From Candidatus Rifleibacteriota bacterium (lineage in GTDB: Bacteria; Muiribacteriota; UBA6191; JACPRK01; JACQZM01): a DNA stretch of 34,702 nucleotides. Of the stretch, positions 23,766-30,131 are shown in pieces; the first letter of the stretch is position 1, and each line of letters opens with the position of its first letter. The notes under the pieces were generated by a model. It saw only the letters and a program-made list of their open reading frames with translations, searched no databases and was not told the origin of the DNA. The position numbers and the translations under genes were made by a program. The stretch is taken from contig JACQZM010000068.1 in NCBI GenBank assembly GCA_016213885.1, forward strand, positions 1-34,702, read 5' to 3'.

Positions 23766-24014
23766 ATGAAGACGACCATCGATATTGCTGACCCCGTTCT
23801 GAAGCGAGCGAAGAAGCTCGCAGCCGAGCGCGGGACCACGCTGAAGGTGCTCGTCGATACCGCCTTGAGGGACCTCCTGGCAGCATCCCGGTCTCGAACA
23901 AGACCTCATCGGCTGCAAACGCACACGTTCGAGGGAGAGGGCCTCCAGCCTGGCCTGAGCTGGGATGACTGGGCTGCCATCCGAGAGATGTCGTACGAGG
24001 GGCGTGGCGGATGA
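23766..24014 (+). CDS. VapB-type antitoxin
   Basis: The 82-residue protein from ATG 23766 begins MKTTIDIADPVLKRAKKLAA, the ribbon-helix-helix pattern of VapB-like antitoxins, followed by ERGTTLKVLVDTALRDLL. Its C-terminus (LQPGLSWDDWAAIREMSYEG) is the usual toxin-binding tail. A GTG nine bases upstream is a possible alternative start. The stop overlaps the VapC start (ATGA), typical of a co-translated toxin-antitoxin pair. It should neutralise the following PIN nuclease and repress the operon. Confidence 0.85.
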   Translation: MKTTIDIADPVLKRAKKLAAERGTTLKVLVDTALRDLLAASRSRTRPHRLQTHTFEGEGLQPGLSWDDWAAIREMSYEGRGG

Positions 24015-24445
24015 TCGCCGTGGACACGAACCTCCTCGTGTACGCCCACCGCGTCGACTCCCCCTGGCACGTCCAGGCGCTCCGATCCCTCGTATCGGTG
24101 GCACGCTTGCCCTGGGGACTGCCGTGGTCCTGCGTGCACGAGTTCCTCTCCATCGTCACTCACCCGCGCATCTTCTCGCCTCCGACGCCTCTCGTGGATG
24201 CCTGCAAGGCGGTCTCGGGGTGGCTCGCGGCTCCGACCGTCCAGGTTCTCGCCGAGACTCCCGACTACTGGGAGACCCTCAGCCGACTCCTCCTCGAGAG
24301 CCGGATCTCGGGACCGCGAGTTCACGATGCCCGGATCGCGGCTCTGTGCATGGTGCACGGCATCGAGGTTCTGTGGACCGCGGACCGGGACTTCTCCCGG
24401 TTCCCCGGGGTGGCCACCCACAACCCCCTGGTCGCGTCGCGGTAG
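24011..24445 (+). CDS. VapC-type PIN-domain RNase toxin
   Basis: The 144-residue PIN protein begins MIAVDTNLLVYAHR with Asp5. Glu44 follows in SCVHEFLSIVT, then Asp106 in RVHDARIAALC and Asp125/Asp127 in LWTADRDFSRFP, so the four acidic metal ligands of the fold are present. VapC toxins cleave tRNA or rRNA at specific sites. It is the second gene of an intact vapBC pair and overlaps the antitoxin by four bases. It is not closely similar to the second vapC at 27006. Confidence 0.85.
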   Translation: MIAVDTNLLVYAHRVDSPWHVQALRSLVSVARLPWGLPWSCVHEFLSIVTHPRIFSPPTPLVDACKAVSGWLAAPTVQVLAETPDYWETLSRLLLESRISGPRVHDARIAALCMVHGIEVLWTADRDFSRFPGVATHNPLVASR

Positions 24446-24488
24446 CGAACCGGTCGCCGGACGAAGACGGGGCCGCCTTCCTGGTCGA

Positions 24489-24932
24489 CGAGGGTGAGAC
24501 AGCGTTCGCGCTCGCCATGGCCCGGGCGATGGAGGGACTGGCGAGGATCGGCAGCCCCGAGGCACGGGAGCTCCTTCTCGCGGGGCTCCGGGCGGAGCCG
24601 CACTCGCCGTTCCTCCTCTGGCCCGTGGCGCGTCTCGGTCTCGTGGAAGCCGGACAGATCCTGGTCGATCGGCTGAAGCGGTCCCCGGATGCGAAGGCCC
24701 GCCGCGAGAACGCTCTGGCGCTGGGGTTCCACGGCGATGCCAGGCTGGCCGACCCCCTGAGGGCGCTGCTGGGCGACCGGGACCTCACCGTGGTCAACGC
24801 CGCGGCGTGGGCGCTGGCGGCTCTGGGCGACCGGGCCTCGGTGCCGGCGCTGATGGCGCTGGTGTCCGGCGGCCACGATCGGATGGGCGCGGCGACCTAC
24901 GCTCTGTGGCGGCTCGGGGCCACGAGAGCGCT
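24489..24932 (+). pseudogene. Deleted duplicate of the kinase-HEAT gene
   Basis: Bases 24489-24520 equal 20575-20606 of the kinase domain (GETAFALAMA). From 24514 the sequence equals the HEAT segment starting at 22201. The join is at a shared TCGCCATGGC, so this copy has lost about 1.6 kb between two short direct repeats while staying in frame. It continues to 24932 at about 98% identity without gaps, then changes abruptly into a reversed Rrf2-type fragment. There is no start or RBS of its own; it is probably a non-functional recombination product. Confidence 0.75.
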
Positions 24933-24993
24933 CCCGGGCGATGGTCGCGAGGACCGCGACCGCGTACTCGGCGAGTCGGCTCAGTCGAAGCAC
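24933..24993 (-). pseudogene. N-terminal fragment of an Rrf2/SUF-regulator-like gene
   Basis: On the minus strand, from GTG 24993, about 20 codons read LRLSRLAEYAVAVLATIAR, which matches the start of the Rrf2 family and especially SUF-type iron-sulfur regulators (usually MLRLSKLTDYAVVLL). The frame then runs directly into the reversed HEAT duplicate. Only the first helix of the winged helix is present, so it cannot function. The identification rests on one short motif. Confidence 0.5.
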
Positions 24994-25140
24994 GGATGGC
25001 TCCAGTCGAGATGCAGTACCATTCTGATCCTGTCTTGACGGTGGCGCCAGGAGTGATGCGTGTCAACTCCGCGATTGAACCGGGTGCGGGGTCGGCCGTC
25101 TGAACCTGGCGACCGAAGACTCATTGGAGGGACGAGAGCG

Positions 25141-26352
25141 ATGCACCGCACGGTCCTTTTCGCGGTTGTTCTCTGGGCCGGCGCGTTGAGCGGCACGGTG
25201 GCGCGGGCGTGCCCGCCGATCGGGTTTCTCAAGGAGTTGCTCGACGAGGTGGGGACCCAGCAGTGGCGCGCGACGCAACCGGTCCCCAGGCCTGGGTTCT
25301 GGTGCTGGCTCGCACGGTACGGCCTCGGGCCAGTTGCCGGCTCCTACCGGCGCTGCGCGATGATGCGCAAGGAGTTCCAGTACATGACCCAGATGGACTG
25401 CGTGGACAGCGGCCTGAAGCCGGGCGAGACGCTGGCCAGGATGGCCGGACTGGATCCCGCCACGACCAGCGTCGTCAGGCTGCCCCAGAAGTTCGTGGAC
25501 AGGTTCTCCGTGGCAAGTCACGGCTGGTTCCAGGGTGAAGACCCTGGAATGGGACCGGGGAGCGGCGAGGACTACGTCCTGATCCGTGACGCCGACGGGA
25601 AGAGCGAGCTGCCGTCTCTGTTGTGCCTCGTCCACGGGATCGGGTTCGACCGCTCGGCCTTCAAATCGGCCAGAACCCAGCTCAAAGAGATGGGGGTCAC
25701 GGACCCGGCACTCCTCGCGCTTGCCTGGGACAAGCTACCCCCTGGCCGGACGGACCCGAACGGGCTGCTCGTGCCGATATCGGCCATGATCGCCGTGCTG
25801 TTCTTCCTGAGGACCTTCGTGAGGTCGCTCCGGGAGTCCCACCCGTGGGACTTCTTCACGAGCGGCCTCAGACTGGTCAGAGGGACTGGCCTGGCAGTCG
25901 GTGGCGTGATCGCCGCTTACCTGGTCTTCGACTTGTTGCTCGTCGCGTTCGTCTGGGGCGTGCTGCTGGCCGTCGCCGGCCTGGCCGAGCTGGGTGCCGG
26001 AGCCGTCCACGCGTTCAGGGACTTCGTGTCCGGCAGGGACGCCGTCCGGGACGAGGCCAAGCCGGTGGCAAGGCCGAGACTCGCCCCTTCCTCGAGGACG
26101 CGGCCTCCCCGCGTCCCGGTTCCACCCCGGCTCACGAGCCGGCCCGACCAAGGTCATTGCCCTGCCTGTTCCGCCAGGCAGGGGCCGGCCCTGTGGGTCC
26201 TGTGTCCCTCCTGCGAGACGCCTCACCACGAGCAGTGCTGGACCTACGTGGGCGGCTGTGCCATGTTCGGGTGCCGCTCCAGCGGCGTGGGGCCCGACCT
26301 CCCGCCGCTCGAGCAGCCGAAGGCCAAGCTCTGCGGCGCCGCCGGCTGCTGA
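25141..26352 (+). CDS. Secreted/membrane protein with C-terminal prokaryotic RING-like zinc finger
   Basis: The ATG is preceded by GGAGGGACGAG and starts a signal peptide (MHRTVLFAVVLWAGALSGTVARA). The 403-residue protein then has a soluble region of unknown fold (25-205), three membrane helices (210-228 and 250-290) and a Cys/His-rich end. There CPAC (340, 343), CPSC (355, 358), His362/363, Cys366, Cys373 and Cys378 follow the Prok-RING pattern CxxC...CxxCxxxHHxxCW...C. Such fingers in bacteria are thought to work in ubiquitin-like or protein-protein contacts. The finger would face the cytoplasm if the signal peptide and three helices are real. No neighbouring ubiquitin-like gene is seen. 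Confidence 0.7.
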   Translation: MHRTVLFAVVLWAGALSGTVARACPPIGFLKELLDEVGTQQWRATQPVPRPGFWCWLARYGLGPVAGSYRRCAMMRKEFQYMTQMDCVDSGLKPGETLARMAGLDPATTSVVRLPQKFVDRFSVASHGWFQGEDPGMGPGSGEDYVLIRDADGKSELPSLLCLVHGIGFDRSAFKSARTQLKEMGVTDPALLALAWDKLPPGRTDPNGLLVPISAMIAVLFFLRTFVRSLRESHPWDFFTSGLRLVRGTGLAVGGVIAAYLVFDLLLVAFVWGVLLAVAGLAELGAGAVHAFRDFVSGRDAVRDEAKPVARPRLAPSSRTRPPRVPVPPRLTSRPDQGHCPACSARQGPALWVLCPSCETPHHEQCWTYVGGCAMFGCRSSGVGPDLPPLEQPKAKLCGAAGC

Positions 26353-26570
26353 TATCACCGAGGCCGACCGCAGGCGACTGGCGAGTCTCTGCAAGCCCGG
26401 CCAAAGCCTGTGGCGCGTGGAGGTCAGGGCGCCGCAGACCCGATCGGGGGTCGGTCGGGGGCCCACGGACGACTCCAGTCGGCCGAGTGCGGCTCTGCCC
26501 CCTCGAGGAGTGCCCGTCTCGGGCTGCGGGGGCGGATCGTCTGCCGACTTACCTTGCTTTCGGGCACGCC
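26353..26570. other. Intergenic stretch after the RING gene
   Basis: No convincing gene is present in either strand. A short hairpin (gaccc...gggtc, about 26437-26452) could act as a weak terminator. The stretch ends at repeat R2 copy 2. From 26655 to 26764 no gene is seen either. Confidence 0.4.
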
Positions 26571-26654
26571 GAAACCGTGACCGCCTTGGTTTTCGTGCCG
26601 TCGGGGCCTCGCCGAACATGCTTTCATGGGACCTTTCGAGGATGAGGAACAGGA
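26571..26654. repeat. 84-bp dispersed repeat R2, copy 2
   Basis: Near copy of 23241-23324 with the same ends (gaa.ccgtgaccgcct and gatgaggaacagga). It lies between the RING gene and the second vapBC module. Short reading frames through it are not conserved between the two copies. Confidence 0.75.
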
Positions 26655-26764
26655 GAGTCTGCGGCCAGACCAACGGAGTTCTCGGATCTTTCCGATCACG
26701 TCGGGGTCGACGATCCAGGCGGCGAGAATGCGGCTCGCGCACGTCGATGGCGCGTGTGCCCAAC

Positions 26765-26790
26765 TGTGGTGTATAGTTGTGGTGCATAGC
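26765..26790 (+). promoter_or_regulatory. Tandem 13-bp direct repeat with -10-like box: candidate operator/promoter of vapBC 2
   Basis: Two adjacent half-sites, TGTGGTGTATAGT (26765-26777) and TGTGGTGCATAGC (26778-26790), differ at two positions. The first contains TATAGT (26772-26777), about 25 bases before the ATG at 26803. A repeated site overlapping the promoter is what autoregulated antitoxin operons use. No -35 box is evident. Confidence 0.45.
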
Positions 26791-26802
26791 GGAGGTGTAA
26801 GC

Positions 26803-27009
26803 ATGATCCGCCTGACGGTGACTCTCGATGAAGGTGAGTTGGACGAGGCCCGGAAGGCGCTGGGTACCCGCACCAAGCGTGAGACCATCGCCAAGGCGCT
26901 TCGGGAGGTGACCCGACTTGCCAGGCTCCGCTGCTTGCTCGAGCACCGTGGGCGAGTCGATCTCGGATTCACCACCCAAGACCTCATCCGGCGGCGCGAG
27001 GAACCATGA
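26803..27009 (+). CDS. VapB-type antitoxin
   Basis: The 68-residue protein begins MIRLTVTLDEGELDEARKAL and continues GTRTKRETIAKALREVTRLA, the ribbon-helix-helix antitoxin pattern (VapB of the type with paired LGTRTKRET). A strong GGAGGTG lies 6-12 bases before the ATG. The stop overlaps the start of vapC (ATGA). The sequence differs clearly from the first antitoxin, so the two modules belong to different subfamilies. Confidence 0.85.
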   Translation: MIRLTVTLDEGELDEARKALGTRTKRETIAKALREVTRLARLRCLLEHRGRVDLGFTTQDLIRRREEP

Positions 27010-27401
27010 CGATCATCGACAGCTCGTGCTGGGTCGAGTACTACCGCCCGGACGGAAGGTCGAAGGTCCAGCAGGCCGTGACTGCCGTGATCAAGGCTGG
27101 CGACGCCGCGACCTGCGGGATCATCGCTGTCGAGATCCTCGGGTTCATCGCACGCAAGGCCGAATTCGAGATCGTGTCCGCGGACTTTGGCGCCCTGATC
27201 GACGCTGGCGTGCGGCCCGACGACTTCTCCCGCGCCGTGACGATGGGACGCGCCCTGCGTTCCCATGGTGTGACCGTTCCCGCGACCGACCTGATCATCG
27301 CGTCCATCGCATGCGGCCGGGGTGCGCTGCTCCTGCACGCCGATGAGCATTTCGTGACCATCGCGAGTCATACGAAGCTGAGCGAACGGTTCGTGCGCTG
27401 A
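27006..27401 (+). CDS. VapC-type PIN-domain RNase toxin
   Basis: The 131-residue protein has MTIIDSSCWVEYYRPDG with Asp5, Glu43 (GIIAVEILGF), Asp95 (PATDLIIAS) and Asp113 (LHADEHFVTIA), so the acidic PIN-fold positions are present. It is the intact source or relative of the 58-bp fragment at 23326-23383. It is co-translated with the upstream antitoxin and is expected to act as a site-specific RNase. Confidence 0.85.
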   Translation: MTIIDSSCWVEYYRPDGRSKVQQAVTAVIKAGDAATCGIIAVEILGFIARKAEFEIVSADFGALIDAGVRPDDFSRAVTMGRALRSHGVTVPATDLIIASIACGRGALLLHADEHFVTIASHTKLSERFVR

Positions 27402-27421
27402 GCTGACTCGTCCTTGCGAAG

Positions 27422-27853
27422 CCGAGCGACCGCTACCGGAGGTTCATCGAAGCGACCCGCCCTCGCCGGCCAGGCTCACCACACTGGCGCGACTCGAGGT
27501 TCAACCACCCGGAGCGGCCAGTCGTCGGCGTCTCCTGGGATGATGCCGTGGCTTTCTGCAGGTGGGCCGGGAAGCCGCTTCCGACCGAGCTCAGTGGGAG
27601 AAGGCAGCTCGCGGAGGACGCGCGGGGAAGAGGTACCCTTGGGGGGACGAGGAGCCGAGGGGCCGGGCTTCCTGCAACGATGGTATCGAACAGTATCGTC
27701 CGGAGCCCGTCCGGAGTCTTGCTGCAAATGGGTATGGTCTCTTCGACACAGGCTACTCCACTCGAACGCGAGATGCCCTCTGGGAGCGGCGATGCACTGC
27801 TGGCAGGCCACGACCCGAAGGCGAGCTTGAGAAACCGGGAGCGATCTGACATG
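27422..27853 (+). pseudogene. Formylglycine-generating-enzyme (FGE-sulfatase/SUMF1) domain pseudogene
   Basis: The frame starting at 27422 reads YRRFIEAT, then NHPERPVVGVSWDDAVAFCR and WAGKPLPTE. After a one-base loss near 27588-27591 the adjacent frame reads AQWEKAARGGRAGKRYPWGD and NGYGLFD. A later piece (ASLRNRERSDM, about 27823-27853) resembles the conserved end of the domain. These match the FGE core in order, but the N-terminus and the GNVWEW and GGSW segments are absent. FGE-domain proteins are often fused to kinases, so this may be the remains of such a gene. Confidence 0.7.
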
Positions 27854-27955
27854 ATGGAATCGCGGCGGACGCCGGAGAACCGGCGTTCCGGAACGGGCCC
27901 TCGGTTTCCGTACGGGAACTGCGGCCGGTGTGCGCGAGCGCCGAGGAGGTCTTGC

Positions 27956-28978
27956 ATGTGCCGCAGTCTCGCGAGCCTGGCGGTCGTCGCCGCGGGGTTC
28001 CTGGGCCTGGCGCTGGCCGCCCGCGGCGCCGAGCCGATCGGCGCGGGTCAGCCGAGCCCGCGACCGATCTTCACGACGGAGCGCATCAACCTCCCCGGGG
28101 CGCTCCAGAAGGTGGCCTACGACCTGTTCAAGCCCCCCCGAGGCACGTTCCTCACGATCACCAAGCTCCACGACCACTGGCGGATCCACGATCGGGCGAG
28201 CTTCGAAAAATACGAAGTGGCCTCGAGAGACCGTGGCGTTCTCGGCACGTTCGTCAGGATGCGCTGCTTCCCGGGCGGTGAATCGACCGTCGACCTCGCT
28301 GTCCAGATCGAGCGAGGTCGGGTCGTGGCGGTCGAGCCGATCCAGCCGGTGATCATCCGCGGCACTCCCTTCCTCGGCTTCCCGGCGTTCTGGCTGCTGC
28401 TCAGCGAGCAGGAGCTTCCCGAGTACGCCGAGGGTCTCTCCCGGATCTTCCAGAGCCTCGTCTACCTCGGAGCCGGCACGCAGGCGGCCCCGACGGAGGC
28501 GTTATCGAAAGAGGACGCGCTGATTCTCAAGAAGTGGCTCGACGCCAAGAAGCCACAGCTTGCGATCGGAGCCTCGATCCCGCCGTTCGAGGTCCTCGAC
28601 GAGCGAGGGGCGGCGCTCGGCTCGAGGCAGCTGGCGGGGAGCCGGTCGTTGGTCTTCGTGGGGACGCTCCTGGACGAGCGGGCGCGCGAGGTACTGTCAT
28701 GGCTCGCCCGCTACGTCGCCGGCCAGCCGGACCGCTTCACCGTGGTCGTGGCCGCGACGAACGGACAGCAGGTCATCGACGAGTACAGGAGGCGCGGCGG
28801 CACGTTCCCGGGGCCGGTCGTGACGGACACGAAACTCGTGGTCTACAACGCACTCCGGTGCCACTTCACCCCGGCGATCTTCGCCTTCGACCCCGACGGG
28901 CGCCTTGTCAAGCTGCTCGAGCCGGTCCAGCTCACGAGCTACGACAGGCTCCAGCAGGAGCTGGACCCGGCCCGGTAG
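27956..28978 (+). CDS. Secreted thioredoxin-fold protein lacking the CxxC motif
   Basis: The ATG follows GAGGAGGT with good spacing and starts a signal peptide (LASLAVVAAGFLGLALAARGA). The 340-residue protein has an N-terminal domain of unknown type (40-190) and a C-terminal redoxin/TlpA-like domain (about 200-335). In that domain the strand VFVGTLLDERAREVLSW occupies the place of the usual CxxC helix, without cysteines, while the cis-proline segment CHFTPAIFAFDPDGRL is kept. It is therefore unlikely to be a disulfide reductase and may have a structural or binding role. It is a paralog of the protein at 29035-30108, which faces it across a 56-bp gap. Confidence 0.65.
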   Translation: MCRSLASLAVVAAGFLGLALAARGAEPIGAGQPSPRPIFTTERINLPGALQKVAYDLFKPPRGTFLTITKLHDHWRIHDRASFEKYEVASRDRGVLGTFVRMRCFPGGESTVDLAVQIERGRVVAVEPIQPVIIRGTPFLGFPAFWLLLSEQELPEYAEGLSRIFQSLVYLGAGTQAAPTEALSKEDALILKKWLDAKKPQLAIGASIPPFEVLDERGAALGSRQLAGSRSLVFVGTLLDERAREVLSWLARYVAGQPDRFTVVVAATNGQQVIDEYRRRGGTFPGPVVTDTKLVVYNALRCHFTPAIFAFDPDGRLVKLLEPVQLTSYDRLQQELDPAR

Positions 28979-29034
28979 TGCGGCCGTCTGGAACAGGCGA
29001 AGAGTCGGCGCTCCGGAGGAGGCGCTCACCGGCG

Positions 29035-30108
29035 TCATCGCTTCTGCTTCCTGGCGTCCGCCTTCGCGATCTCCTTCGCGAGTGCCTCCTTGCCCATGAA
29101 GAGCGTGGTCGCCGCGAGCTTCCCCTGTCGGTCAAAGACGTGAACGGTGGGCAGCACCCGAGCGCGAAACGCCCGCCGGACGCTTCCGTCGGGATCGAGC
29201 GCTGCCCACGGATACACCTCGGGGGACTCTCCGAACGTGTACTGCAACTGTTTCACCTCGAGCGCCGTGTTCCCGAGCACAGCCAGGAACTGCACCCCGG
29301 GGTGGCGGTCCGTCTCTCTCTTCGCGAACACGAGCGCGTCCTGGGAGAGCCCGTCCTGAACCTGCGCGAACACGATGACCGCCGGTCGCCCCACGAGCTG
29401 GTCCCTGGTCACCACGCGTCCTGACAGTGCGTTCAGCCTGAAATCAGGGAGCGGATCGCCGATCGCGATCCGCAGCTGACTCACCGAGATGAGCGGCGCC
29501 GGGGACGCTCCCAGCGGCCGCGGGCCTTTCGACCCCTCCTCGAGCAGCGCCGCCGAGTGAAAGATCGACGCCAGGCCCCCGGCGTACGAAGGTGCCGGTC
29601 TGTCCTTCAGTGCGGCGAACAGCGCCGGGAGCGCCTTGAACTCCTTCCCCTTCAGAATCACCGGTCTGAGAGGCTCGCACGCCACGATCCTGTCTTGGTC
29701 GAGGCGGATCGCGAAGTCGATCCTCGACTCCGTGTCGGGAAACACCTGGATCCGGACGAACTGGCCGAGCGCCTTGGCTCCCGCCCTCACCTCGTAGGTG
29801 TCGTACCTGCACCCCTCGCTGAACCGCTCCATCCGCGCGACCGGCGTCACCACGAGCGTGGCACTCGCGCTCGGGGCGAACAGCTTCTTGGCGATGCGGG
29901 CGAGTGCGTCGTCGGGATCGAACGGGTCGAGCAACGTCGAGACCGGCGAGGGGTTCTGTGCCATCACTCCGGCCCCCACGCAGAGCGCGACGAGGACGGC
30001 GGTCAGACCAGCCGCGAGGCGAGGCGCCGCCCGGCGACCGGCGCTGCCGGCCGCCACGGGCCGCCCGGCCGGGTCCAGCGAGGTCGAGGTTTCCGGATCA
30101 CATGGCAT
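29035..30108 (-). CDS. Secreted or membrane-anchored thioredoxin-fold paralog lacking CxxC
   Basis: The 357-residue protein has an N-terminal hydrophobic helix (LAAGLTAVLVALCVGAGVMA, about residues 32-51) that serves as a signal or anchor. Then comes a domain with YDTYEVRAGAKALGQFVRI, close in layout to the paralog's KYEVASRDRGVLGTFVRM. The C-terminal redoxin-like domain starts IGDPLPDFRLNALSG and keeps the cis-proline (RVLPTVHVFDRQGKL), but has VIVFAQVQDGLSQ in place of CxxC. It lies 24 bases downstream of the giant protein on the same strand, so the two are probably one transcript. A weak AAGGAG lies before the ATG. Confidence 0.65.
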   Translation of the reverse strand: MPCDPETSTSLDPAGRPVAAGSAGRRAAPRLAAGLTAVLVALCVGAGVMAQNPSPVSTLLDPFDPDDALARIAKKLFAPSASATLVVTPVARMERFSEGCRYDTYEVRAGAKALGQFVRIQVFPDTESRIDFAIRLDQDRIVACEPLRPVILKGKEFKALPALFAALKDRPAPSYAGGLASIFHSAALLEEGSKGPRPLGASPAPLISVSQLRIAIGDPLPDFRLNALSGRVVTRDQLVGRPAVIVFAQVQDGLSQDALVFAKRETDRHPGVQFLAVLGNTALEVKQLQYTFGESPEVYPWAALDPDGSVRRAFRARVLPTVHVFDRQGKLAATTLFMGKEALAKEIAKADARKQKR

Positions 30109-30131
30109 CGTGCGCTCGCTCCTTCGGTCCT

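Noticed and set aside
26660..26745. Minus-strand reading RILAAWIVDPDVIGKI resembling the zinc-ribbon tail of IS91-like transposases
   Set aside because: Only about 25 residues match from memory, with no transposase core or terminal repeats nearby.
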